Shown here piece by piece: positions 55,280-64,000 of a DNA stretch of 64,000 nucleotides. A program made the position numbers and the translations under genes. Below the pieces are notes generated by a model. It did not search any database and had not been told where the DNA came from. It saw only the letters and a program-made list of their open reading frames with translations. Every line of letters starts with the position of its first letter. Positions within the stretch are counted from its first letter, which is position 1. The DNA comes from Cordilura impudica (taxonomy: Eukaryota > Arthropoda > Insecta > Diptera > Scathophagidae): contig OY821517.1 of NCBI GenBank assembly GCA_963682025.1, forward strand, positions 227,625,472 to 227,689,471. Direction: 5' to 3'.

Positions 55280-56566
55280 CTATGATGAGTCCTCGATGAA
55301 GGGTTTGATTTCGCTCAAATGCGCGGTTTCTACATCGTTGGCCTCTTGGCCTCTGAGCTGGACTATCACTGGGGATGGAAAGTTCACTACCTCATAGGGG
55401 CCGGCAAACTTTGGGGCCAACTTGGCGGCAAAATTCTCTGTTGCTTTTGATAACGGATGTTTGCGAACCAGGACCAGGTCACTTAACTTTGGTGTCCAAG
55501 GTCGCCGACGTAGGTTATAATGTCTCCGCTGATCCTGGGCGGACCTGCCGAGTTGATGTCGAACAATTTTAAATATATCGGCTAGTTCATTCGCTTTCTC
55601 CTCGGGGTTACGTCGATGAGCACCCGTACCGGTCACGACCTCATCATACAAGGCCTTGGGTAATCGCGGTTCCCTTCCCTGTACCAGATATGCCGGACTG
55701 TATCCCGTCGACTCCGAGCGACTCGTATTAATAGCTAAAGTGATTTCTGGCAAGTGGTCGTCCCACTGAGTATGGTTGTTTCGGACCAATTGGGCGATCA
55801 TGGTCTTCACCATCCGATTTGCTCTCTCCGTGGGGTTTTCCTGCGGGCAGTAAGGTGCTGTAAACTGTTGTCGGACGCCAATTTCCTGGAGGTACTTCTG
55901 TAGTTCGCGGCTGATGAATTGGCTACCGTTATCCATGATCAATACCTTCGGGGTACCAAACCTAGCCAGGATCCTTTCCCGGAACGCTTTGATGACGCCT
56001 TTGGCCGTAGCCTTGCGGAGCGGTACGAGTTCGACCCATTTGGAGAACCGATCGAAGAAAACCAGGAGCATGTTGTTGCCGTGTTTGGTTCTAGGCAGTG
56101 GTCCAACAAAATCCGCGCAAATTGTGGCCCACGGTTCCTCCGGTATTGTTACCAACATCTCGCCAGCTGGCGCCACCTGACTTGGTTTATATCTTTGGCA
56201 GGACTCGCAACTCCGCACAAATCAAGCCACGTCACGAAACATTCCTGGCCAGTAGTACCGATCACTAACCCGATGGATGGTCTTTCGTACCCCTAGGTGT
56301 CCAGCGACGGGCTGACTGTGATTCTCTTGTAATACTCGCTGTCGTAACGGTGTGGCGACACACAGCTTCCACGGGCTACTATCTTCGTCGTTCGGATGGA
56401 TGGGTATATGCCTGAAGAGTTGGTTACCCACGATTGAGTAATCTGGGTACTTTTCGGGTTGACGTTGAACCTCTTCTCGCTTGTCTCGTAGCCAATTACA
56501 ATCCGGAAGGCTGTTTTCGGATTCCTCCATTACTCGTTGTAGCATCTCTACTGGCTGTCGTGACAA
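55280..56566 (-). pseudogene. Integrase of copy 1 with one nonsense codon
   Basis: HHCC finger ('LQENHSQPVAGHLGVRKT', 'SCESCQRYK'), core Asp in 'CADFVGPLPRT', Asp in 'IMDNGSQF', Glu in 'PTERANRMVK', then 'KFAGPYEVV'. The TGA at about 56222 falls between the finger halves ('DVA*FVRSCESC', Arg in copy 2). Only this stop is seen in this part. Upstream the frame runs into LINE-3 at 56567, and the continuation (end of RNase H) is at 60569. Confidence 0.85.
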
Positions 56567-56568
56567 TA

Positions 56569-57516
56569 TCTAAACATAAAAACTTGCACTGGCGCTGTAA
56601 TGGATGTCAAAAAATTGGTGCTGATTTTTATCGTTTCTTTCAAAGTACGAAAGATAATTTTTTGCAAATTCAACAAAACCTTAATAATTTATCTTGTCAA
56701 ATTAATGCTTATGGAAAGCTTTTTGATGATTTCAAATCCTTAGAGGGATTTCTGTCACCATCCCCAACTCGTCGTAAGTCGCCAAGGTTCTTGAATAAAG
56801 AAAATTCTAGTCAGAATCCTGGTCCTAATGGAGCACATCAGAATAGTACTACTGCTACTGCATCTGCTTTATATTTACCAAATCCTTTTCAAAATATTAC
56901 AGGTATTGATCCTGCCGTTTCTCATTCAAACAACGTTCAAGTTTTAATTAATAAACCTACTCCAATATTAAATGAAACTGCAGCATTTCCGATTACATCA
57001 AATGCTAATAACCATAGTACTCAGCATGCTCTGAACATTATTGCTCCAAATATTTCTTCATTGCCTAGAACTGCTACGGCTAATAAGTTACTTTATAATC
57101 CTGAGAACGCTGGTCGATTGATTAATTTTGATGCTGCATCACCAATTCCATCTGCTTCTGGTACTTCAAATATAGTGCCTACTACTGGTATTGAATCAAT
57201 ACCCACTCCTAGCTTGCGAACAATTCCTCCGAAGAAAACTATATTTGCTACACGTTTCGCACATGATACGAAAGCTGATGAGATGAAATTTTATGTGATC
57301 TCTAAAATTAAAAACTGTATTCCTGAGGATATTAGTGTTTACAAAATGAATTCCAGAAATAGAGCATCATTTAAAATAATTGTTCCTGAATACCTATTTG
57401 AACAAATCATAGATGCCAGTTTTTGGCCTAAAAACGCATTAATACGTGAATTTATATATAGAGAAGAAGATAATGCTCGGCTTCCCAAATCCGCTGATCA
57501 AAATCCAAAAAACTAA
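56569..57516 (+). pseudogene. LINE-3 ORF1, 5'-truncated
   Basis: Reads from the truncation point 'HKNLHWRCNGCQK', which looks like the end of a PHD-type Cys finger found in ORF1 of CR1-like LINEs, through a helical part ('DNFLQIQQNLNNLSCQINAY') and a Ser/Thr/Asn-rich linker to a C-terminal domain ('TKADEMKFYVISKIKNCI', 'FWPKNALIREF'). The stop is at 57516, nine bases before the ORF2 start. The upstream part of the open frame (56434-56566) belongs to the antisense of the Gypsy integrase. No break inside the LINE part. Confidence 0.7.
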
Positions 57517-57524
57517 TATACATC

Positions 57525-60409
57525 TTGTATCAAAACGTTAGAGGTATGAATTCAAAACTTTCGTCAATTTATTGTAATAGCTTTGGCTTCCATAATCATA
57601 TTATTATATTTACGGAGACCTGGCTCAGTAAAAAAGTTAATAACTCTGAGATTTTTTGCCCTAAATATCAAATTTTCAAAAAGATAGAGAAAGTTGTGAA
57701 AGAACTGAAGCCGATAAAAATAATAATCAGTGTAATAATGTAATAAAAAAGTCTGGTGGTGGCGTATTGGTTGCTATACTAAACGAATTTTCGTCTGAAG
57801 AAATTATCTTAAACGATTTTTTACATATTGAGATTATATGTGTTTTAGCTAAAATTAATAACAGGTCCATATACATTATTTGCTCATACATTCCGCCTAA
57901 CTCTCCGCTTTCTGTTTATGAGGATCATCTGAAAGCTGTTGATTTAATCCAAAATTATATAAAACCATCTGATTTATTAATGTTAATTGGAGATTTTAAC
58001 ATGCCGTCTACATCCTGGAAAGCTGATCCTGATACCAATTATTTAGTTCCATCCCATTATTCCGATTCTTCAGCTGCATTTATTCATGGTTTATTGGAAA
58101 ATTGTCTTTTCCAAGTCAACTCCGTCACAAATGCATTTGGTAGACTGTTGGACCTTATTTTCGTTAATGAACCTAATGACTTTTCAATATTGCGGCATAG
58201 CCCTATTTCTAATCCGGAAGATATATACCATCCAACACTTGAGATATCTTGCTTTTGTTCCTATCCTCTTCATAAAAAAAGTTAACTCGCAGCGATAAAA
58301 TCTTTTGCTTTAATAAAACTAATTACCAAGATTTACAACTCCATCTATTCCAAATTGACTGGATAAATGTGTTATCTCGTTGCAATGATAACTTGGACTT
58401 GTGTTTGCATACATTTTATCATCACCTCTTTGAATGTTTCTCGGCATCTGTACCTAAAATGTTACCTCCTAAATCGAATGGTCCTCCTTGGAATACAAAA
58501 CATCTATCTCAACTTAAAAATAAGAAAAACAAAATGTACAAAAATTATAGAAAATATGGAACATTGATAGACTATATGAAATACTCGTTATCAAGATCGG
58601 AATTTATTATTGCTAATCAATTGGCCTATAATAACTATTTAATTAAAGTAAGGAATAATCTAAAAAATAATCCAAAATCATTTTATAAATTTATTAATTC
58701 TAAAAGACGTACTGCGGACTTTCCTTCGGTTATGAAGTACGGTGATTTAGAATCTTCAGATGATAACTCCATAAGTAATATGTTTGCAGACTTTTTTGCA
58801 TCAACTTATTCTTCGACAGTATTTAATAATCTGTATCCATACACAATATCGGAATCTTCAATTATTAATATACCATCCATCAATCAACATACAGTTCTGA
58901 ATGCCCTGACAGAATTAAAATTGTCGTATGCTGCTGGTCCTGACGGTGTTCCTAGTTGCATTTTGAAGCGCTGCGCACATTTATTGTATATTCCTTTGAC
59001 TTATATGTTTAACATATCCCTTAAATTGGGTTACTTTCTTCCCATTTGGAAACAATCATTTATTATTCCCTTCTTTAAGTCTGGATCTAAAGCTGAATTA
59101 TAGAGGTATTGCTAAATTAAGTGCTATTCCAAAACTATTTGAAAAACTTATATATGACACGTTGTCACATCATGTGTCCTCTATCATATCTCCAACGCAA
59201 CATGGATTCTGCAAATCACGCTCTACAATAACAAATCTTTTGGAGCTTACAACTTTGGTAAATGATGGTTTTATTAATATGAAACAAACAGATGTTATTT
59301 ATAATGATTTTAGCAAGGCATTCGATAAAGAAAATCATGATCTATTGTTGTTTAAGCTTGACCGTATGGGCTTTGTTATAATGCTAATAAAATGGATTGG
59401 ATCATATTTAAAAGACAGAACACAATGTATTAAGTTTCGTAACTCGTATTCCAACAACATAAAAGTATTATCTGGTGTACCTCAAGGTAGTCACTTGGGA
59501 CCTCTTTTATTTACGCTATTTATAAATGATCTTCCTTCTGTAATTAAACACTCAACTACATTAATGTATGCAGACGATGTAAAGTTAATTTTTACCCTCA
59601 ACAATCTTGATCAACAATCACTTTTACAGAATGATATTGATCGTTTAACTACTTGGTGTAATATGAATCTAATGGACCTAAATGTCAAAAAATGCAAATA
59701 TATGATTTTTACAAGATCAATTCCAATTAATGGTCGGTATATCATGAATAATGCTGTGCTTGATTTAGTTGATTCATTCAACGACCTTGGCGTACTTCTG
59801 GATAAAAAATTAGACTTTAGAAGTCACATTTCGCTAACAATAAACAAAGCTACTGGTGTACTTGGATTCATTAAACGGTGGGCTAAAGAGTTTTCGGATC
59901 CGTATGCGACAAAACAATTGTTTACTACCTTGGTAAGACCAATACTCGAATATGGGTCTGTAGTCTGGGATCCGCAATATCATATACATTCGAATAAAAT
60001 TGAATCAGTTCAAAAAAAATTTTTGTTATTTTGTCTTCGTGGTTTTGGCTGGGATCCTAATATGAGGTTGCCATCTTATGAAAATCGTCTGGCTCTAATT
60101 AAGCTTCCTACATTGAAAAGTCGCAGACATATGCTAAATGTTACTTTCCTGTTAAAACTGTTAAATGGTAGTCTTAAATCTGAATTTCTTATCAACAAAA
60201 TAAATATAAATATTCCTTTTCGATCATCAAGAAATTATAACTTTCTAACTATCAAATATTATTGTACAAACTATGCTAATTTTAATCCACTACGTAGAAT
60301 TTGTGATGAGTTTAATATGCTGTATCAGTTTATTGATTTTAATAAAAGTTTGGATATTGTGAGAAGAGATATTATATTACACTTAAATGCATTAAATCAA
60401 CTGAATTAA
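57525..60409 (+). pseudogene. LINE-3 ORF2: endonuclease and reverse transcriptase
   Basis: ATG at about 57546 or the preceding 'YQNVRG' start. Endonuclease: 'VRGMNSKLS', 'IIFTETWLS', 'LIGDFNMPSTSW', 'LLDLIFVNE'. RT: 'AAGPDGVPSCILK', 'IYNDFSKAFDKENHDLL', 'SGVPQGSHLGPLLFTLFIN', 'LMYADDVKL', then 'NDLGVLLDKKLDFRSHI'. Frames change near 57690-57760, near 58285 and near 59100 (one base lost just before the conserved 'NYRGIAKLS'). The last frame (59162-60409) is open to a stop at 60409. A Jockey/CR1-type pol. Confidence 0.85.
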
Positions 60410-60568
60410 ATAAATGTTATATATCAATAAATAAATGGTATATATCAATTTTGTTAAATGTTTAATTATATATATAAATTATAATATAAATGTACATATA
60501 CTTTAAGTAGTCTGTAAGGATGATTCCATAGACTGAATAAATAAATAAAAAAAAAAAAAAAAAAAAAG

Positions 60569-60987
60569 GCATCTGCGACCACGTTATTCTTCCCCTTGCG
60601 ATACTGGACCGTGAAGTTGTATTGTTGTAATTCGAAGGCGATGATGAAGTCTTCTGTAGTATCAGGCATGACCAGGACTTTGTTACGTATGTGTCGATGT
60701 CCCAAGGTGATGTCGAGATCGAGCGCATGTGTACTCCGCCTTCGATATCCGTCGGCTAGGGTCACTTCAGATTCATATGGTTGGACGGTGGCGATCGGTA
60801 GGGTATTGGCCATCCCTGGGCTTATGAAACAACTAGTGGCGCCGGTGTCGATTGTGGCCGCTATGATCCGGTTCCCTACCCTTATATTGGCTACCAATTT
60901 ATTAGAGATGTATTGGATGGAGGTACTTAGTTTCGAGGGTGGTCGTCCTGCGGACCCGTACCCCCTCGTTCGGTACGGCCCCGACAA
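60569..60987 (-). pseudogene. Protease and end of RNase H of Gypsy copy 1, RT deleted
   Basis: Aspartic protease with 'ATIDTGATSCFISPGM' (active DTG, intact) and 'RHIRNKVLVMPDTTEDFI'. It is then joined in frame to 'ELQQYNFTVQYRKGKNNVVA', the end of RNase H; the RT and most of RNase H are deleted. The frame runs into the poly(A) of LINE-3 at 60568. Confidence 0.82.
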
Positions 60988-61508
60988 TCATTTCCCGGTG
61001 GACGGCAACACTGGATTGTGCGAAAGTCTAGTCGACCGCACTCCCAACAAAATATGATCCGGGGATTCTTGCACCGGGTGGCAAAGTAGCCACCTTGACC
61101 ACAATTCCGGCAGGCATTCTGAGGGTTGATGATGCCCTTCGGTCTGCCCTGATCGTTTCCTTCTGGGACTATTAGGCGGTGTTGTTCCCGAGGATGTTGC
61201 GGTATTGGGGAGATACACTCTAGGTCTGCTGCCATGTCTAATAGTTCGTCCAGGTTGCCGAAGTCCTTCCGCCGAATGTACCAAAGATATTCTGGGAGGC
61301 CATTACGAAATATCCGTTCGAGTTTCTCCGTCTCTGAGTAGCCGGTGTGTCTCATGAGGTTCTGCATATCGAGAGTATAGTGGCTAAAAGTTTCTCGAGG
61401 TCGTTGGCGTCTTTTCCTGATCTCATCTTCCAGCCGTTCGAAATAACGTGGGGGTAGAAAAAACTTCAGGAAGTCCTGTTTGAATCGTGCCCACTCTCTC
61501 CACTGCCG
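60927..61508 (-). pseudogene. Gag C-terminal half with zinc knuckle
   Basis: Capsid-type segment ('WARFKQDFLKFFLPPRYFE', 'RRQRPRETFSHYTLDMQNLM') and two Cys knuckles ('CRNCGQGGYFATRC' and 'CWECGRLDFRTIQC', the second with His replaced). It overlaps the protease frame by ~60 bp in another frame, a normal gag-pol arrangement. At 61509 the frame is cut by the 1285-bp insert; the matching N-terminal half is at 62794-63329. Confidence 0.82.
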
Positions 61509-62793
61509 GGAGCAAAGTTGTATCATAAAGTTACTGGTCCGCCAGTGACGGTTGATACTTCGCCCATGCCTATAACCTACCTCCACGTGGTGCTCCCGGA
61601 CAACGCTAGGCAAAGCCAGTTAATTCTGGTGATTATTCCTAGCGGCTAAAGGTTAAGGTCAGGTCCACCAAGTATTATTCTTTTTGGGGAATAACTTGGT
61701 AGTGGCTAGTATGTGGCCAGGCTGGCTACGAAGCCTTACCTGAGGCTATAAATAGGTACCACGGGTAAGCTATCAAGCCCAAGGTTACCTCACGGAGTCT
61801 TCATTGTCAAAGACAGCATAAGCAAAAACACAAAACTGGAGGTGTCAAAACCTACCAGATGAAATGGTTGTCACATCCCATAATTGTGTAGGTGTCCCAA
61901 GGTGTAATGATGTAATGTAGGTAAGATGGTAAGATGGTACATGAGCGAAAGGAGACCGGGTGTGGGTGCGTCAGTTGTCCTGACAAGATACCACGACGGA
62001 GGACTGGAGCAAGAGTGTGGGTCGGAGACAAGTCGAAGGCGTTTGAGACAGGCGCGCATGTCAATACAGCGTCCAAGACAAGTCGGAGATCAGTTGAAAA
62101 GCGAATTACCGAAAGTTGAAAGCATCATCTAGCATGATGGCGCCGATTAGTAAGTTCGGAGCGTAGTAGACGGAGGCAGGCATGAGTCGAAAATTTCGAA
62201 GCTGTGAATGGATGAGCTAGTACCAATCCTAGCAAAGATGGCCATTGCAGTAGAATAAGTAGGCAAGAGGGTCGGATGGAAGATGGGTCCAAGAACGCTT
62301 GAGTCATTTGACAATACAGTGTTTCGCGGACGAAACGGAAATCGGTTGAAATGTTGGTAATGAACGTTGTACATATCAGGGCCACCTGATAATAACAGCT
62401 AGTAAGAACGAACGTAGTAGACAAATGGACGGTTATTGGAAGTATGTGTTTTTGCAAGTGCTGCCGATGACCGAGGACAATGTGTTGTACCCTTAAATAG
62501 CTTTTTTGGGAACGACCCCTCGGGGAGTTTCGTGGCGGCTGTGGTAGCCCAAAGTCGCGGGAAGAACACAGTTCGATGTGGAGTTGCATTTCAACCAACC
62601 GGGTCTACGACCCATAGGCTTTTAGATCGGGCCAACCCAATAGCAAAGGAAAGAGTTTATGCCAAAACAATTCTCCTAGTTTGCTACCATCTAAGGAAGG
62701 GGCGCCGGTGGACGCCTTATATCTCACCCAGTGCTAAGCACACCGTGTGGTTAAGTCAACATGACAGGAACGCACGTAAAACTCAAAGAGGCT
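61509..62793. mobile_element. Unidentified 1285-bp insert with 14-bp duplication
   Basis: Splits gag; a direct repeat 'TCTCTCCACTGCCG' lies at 61495-61508 and 62794-62807, so the gag frame is restored by removing the insert plus one copy. Base composition is more GC-rich than the AT-rich surroundings of other parts. It has a TATA-box-like 'GGCTATAAATAGG' at 61744-61756 on the plus strand. No long frame, no poly(A), no terminal inverted repeat seen. Identity unknown. Confidence 0.7.
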
Positions 62794-63329
62794 TCTCTCC
62801 ACTGCCGATTATTGTTGCGGAACCAGATTAAAGCCCGGCCTGTCAGTACTTCGGGCATCATGGTCGGTAGAAGGTCGAGATCGACAGCGTATATTTTTGA
62901 CAGCTCCTCCATCCTCTCGGTGAATTCCAACGGCGCACCTTCTCCGTTAAATCTAACTCCCCATTTCCTAACCTGGTCTGCTGTCGATTTGACGTCGGGC
63001 GTGTTCCGTTGCGGTGTTGGCGAAACATGGTTGGCGTATCGGCCCACAGTATCCTCTGGTGGTTTTCGTTGACGTTCCGTGGGCATACCGACCGGCAGCG
63101 TGGGCCTTGGGGTCACGGGCCTGCCCTCAGCGCCGGTAGCGGTGGCTTCGTGTTGTGTTTGGAGTTGTAATAGCCTCTGTACGACTTCTGGTTTATTCTC
63201 CCCACTAATAAATTGGCTCAGCCGTTTCCGTAACTCGTCTACGTTGCCGGTGCTTGTCAAGCCAAACTCGCCGAGGTATGTTGTCAATTCCTCTTTTCGT
63301 AGGGAGTACACCCAGGATGAACGCAACAT
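62794..63329 (-). pseudogene. Gag N-terminal half of the Gypsy composite
   Basis: Starts with ATG at 63329. The N-terminus has a SAP-like helix pair ('LRKEELTTYLGEFGLTSTG', 'VDELRKRLSQFI'), which in other proteins binds DNA, then a Pro-rich linker and the start of the capsid ('FTERMEELSKIYAVDLDLLP', 'LTGRALIWFRNNNRQWRE'). It runs in frame into the 14-bp duplication. With 60927-61508 it makes a complete gag. Confidence 0.8.
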
Positions 63330-63385
63330 GTTGTTTCGACGTGCGTGGTGTCCTTCTCGTAACTTTTATGAAGTCTCAAACTCTC

Positions 63386-63405
63386 GGTCCCTGCTTGGGC
63401 GCCAC
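63386..63405 (-). other. Primer binding site of the Gypsy composite
   Basis: 'TGGCGCCCAAGCAGGGACC' in element sense, one base after the LTR end 'CGACGTTACA'. TGG pairs with a tRNA 3' CCA end; tRNA not identified. Confidence 0.8.
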
Positions 63406-64000
63406 TGTAACGTCGAGTTTCCTCTGGTTGCTGGGGTAAGCTCGCGGGGTTAGGGATCGTCACAGAAATTTCTTTCTTTGAACGAGAGTGAAATACGAGT
63501 TATATCGTTATGAGATTGTGTTTATTTGTAGTATAATCTATATAGTGGTAGAAATCTGTGGTGATATTGATGACTGGTGATGGTCTGTTGACCCTGTGAT
63601 GGCGGGGTTGGTCCGGGACGGCACACTGGTACCGTTATAGTTGTAGTGTCCTGGGACAGCACACTGATCCAGTTAGAGTTGCAGTGACCTGGGACGGCAC
63701 ACTGATCCTGTTAGAGTTGCCCTGACCTGGGACAGTACACGGATCCTGTTAGAGTTGCAGTGGCCTGGGACAGCACACTGATCCTGTTAGAGTTGCAGTG
63801 ACCTGGGACAGCACACTGATCCAGTTAGAGTTGCAGTGACCTGGGACAGCACACTGATCCTGTTAGAGTTGCAGTGACCTGGGACAGCACACTGATCCTG
63901 TTAGAGTTGCAGTGACCTGGGACAGCACACTGATCTTGTTAGAGTTGCAGTGACCTGGGACAGCACACTGATCCTGTTAGAGTTGCAGTGACCTGGGACA
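63406..64000 (-). repeat. 5' LTR of the composite, runs off the window
   Basis: Closely similar to 47605-48200 in the same orientation; contains ~9-10 copies of the 38-bp unit to the window edge. Few differences in the first 220 bp, so the two LTRs look fairly young. Confidence 0.9.

Larger units (their letters stand above)
56567..60568 (+). mobile_element. 5'-truncated LINE-3 (CR1/Jockey-like) with poly(A)
   Basis: Inserted into the RNase H-integrase region of copy 1, opposite strand. The site is clear by comparison with copy 2 ('CGTGACAACGCATCTGCG' near 52130): left 'CGTGACAA', right 'GCATCTGCG'. No target duplication; one base is lost. It starts in the middle of ORF1 and ends with a poly(A) run of over 20 at 60546-60567, as expected for target-primed reverse transcription. 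Confidence 0.88.
47605..64000 (-). mobile_element. Ty3/Gypsy composite with minisatellite LTRs (two copies fused)
   Basis: Minus-strand order from right: 5' LTR (64000+ to 63406), primer site, gag (with inserts), protease, deletion of RT, end of RNase H, integrase, ORF3 piece, truncated LTR (54641-53356), then a second copy from RT through integrase and ORF3 to a full 3' LTR (49305-47605). LTR ends are 'TGTAATAACAG' and '...CGACGTTACA', a perfect 5-bp inverted pair. It sits in the Helentron copy (junction 'AATACAACAT' at 47604). It is not autonomous as it stands, but copy 2 has a nearly full RT-RH-IN. Confidence 0.85.

Overview
The window reads as AT-rich nuclear DNA of a higher fly (Diptera). 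The reasons are the retroelement families, the GT-AG introns, and above all the many copies of short Helitron-like elements. These begin with 'TTATACCCTCCACT', carry a GTCY microsatellite ('GTCCGTCTGTCC'), and end in a hairpin followed by 'CTTACTTG'; elements of this type (mini-me/DINE-1/Helentron) are known from flies. A calyptrate fly such as a blow fly, house fly or stable fly is my best guess, but the sequence does not prove a species. Nearly everything is transposable elements nested in one another. The only candidate host gene is one short MADF-domain exon (23683-23824).

Layout: 1-6430 is the 3' part of a decayed Ty3/Gypsy element (Gy1) with a Helentron fragment inside. 6440-10570 is a broken non-LTR element (LINE-1). 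10571-12666 is a BEL/Pao remnant (minus strand) with integrase and an env-like tail. 12667-16278 is a CACTA-like DNA transposon (minus) with a tnp2-like transposase and a second, four-exon gene of the DUF4806 type. 16660-21430 is an almost intact LINE (LINE-2, minus). 22133-23225 is a 5' Helentron half. 23683-23824 is the MADF exon. 23882-25879 is a Helentron filled with a 7-bp satellite, directly followed by a second Helentron (A2) at 25880.

A2 (25880-26509 plus 36599-38942) is split by a complete Gypsy element, Gy2 (26510-36598), which has two 526-bp LTRs with 3 differences and a 4-bp CTGG duplication. Gy2 has lost protease and reverse transcriptase, and its integrase is split by a nested 6.06-kb cluster of Helentron pieces, a short hAT element (31824-33008, 8-bp duplication) and a TTA-flanked MITE. 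A second hAT copy sits at 40090-41297, also with a perfect 8-bp duplication.

From 43406 a third Gypsy gag (Gy3) is cut by a minus-strand Helentron copy (43677-47604 and probably beyond the window). That copy holds two inverted family-B Helentrons, a MITE, and a large minus-strand Ty3/Gypsy composite (47605-64000+). The composite has LTRs built largely of minisatellites (38-bp units), gag with a zinc knuckle, pol, and a third ORF after pol that I do not recognise. One composite copy is split by a 5'-truncated Jockey/CR1-like LINE (LINE-3, 56567-60568) and by an unidentified 1285-bp insert with a 14-bp duplication.

The elements do not work together as a pathway. What can be read is an insertion history: A2 Helentron, then Gy2 into it, then Helentrons into Gy2, then hAT and MITE; and separately Gy3, then Helentron, then B elements, MITE and the Gypsy composite, then LINE-3. 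The most interesting points are the Helentron family ends and insertion rule, the satellite-filled Helentron, the twin hAT deletion derivatives, the uncharacterised third ORF, a small MGNS/membrane ORF in Gy2, and the spliced second gene of the CACTA-like element.
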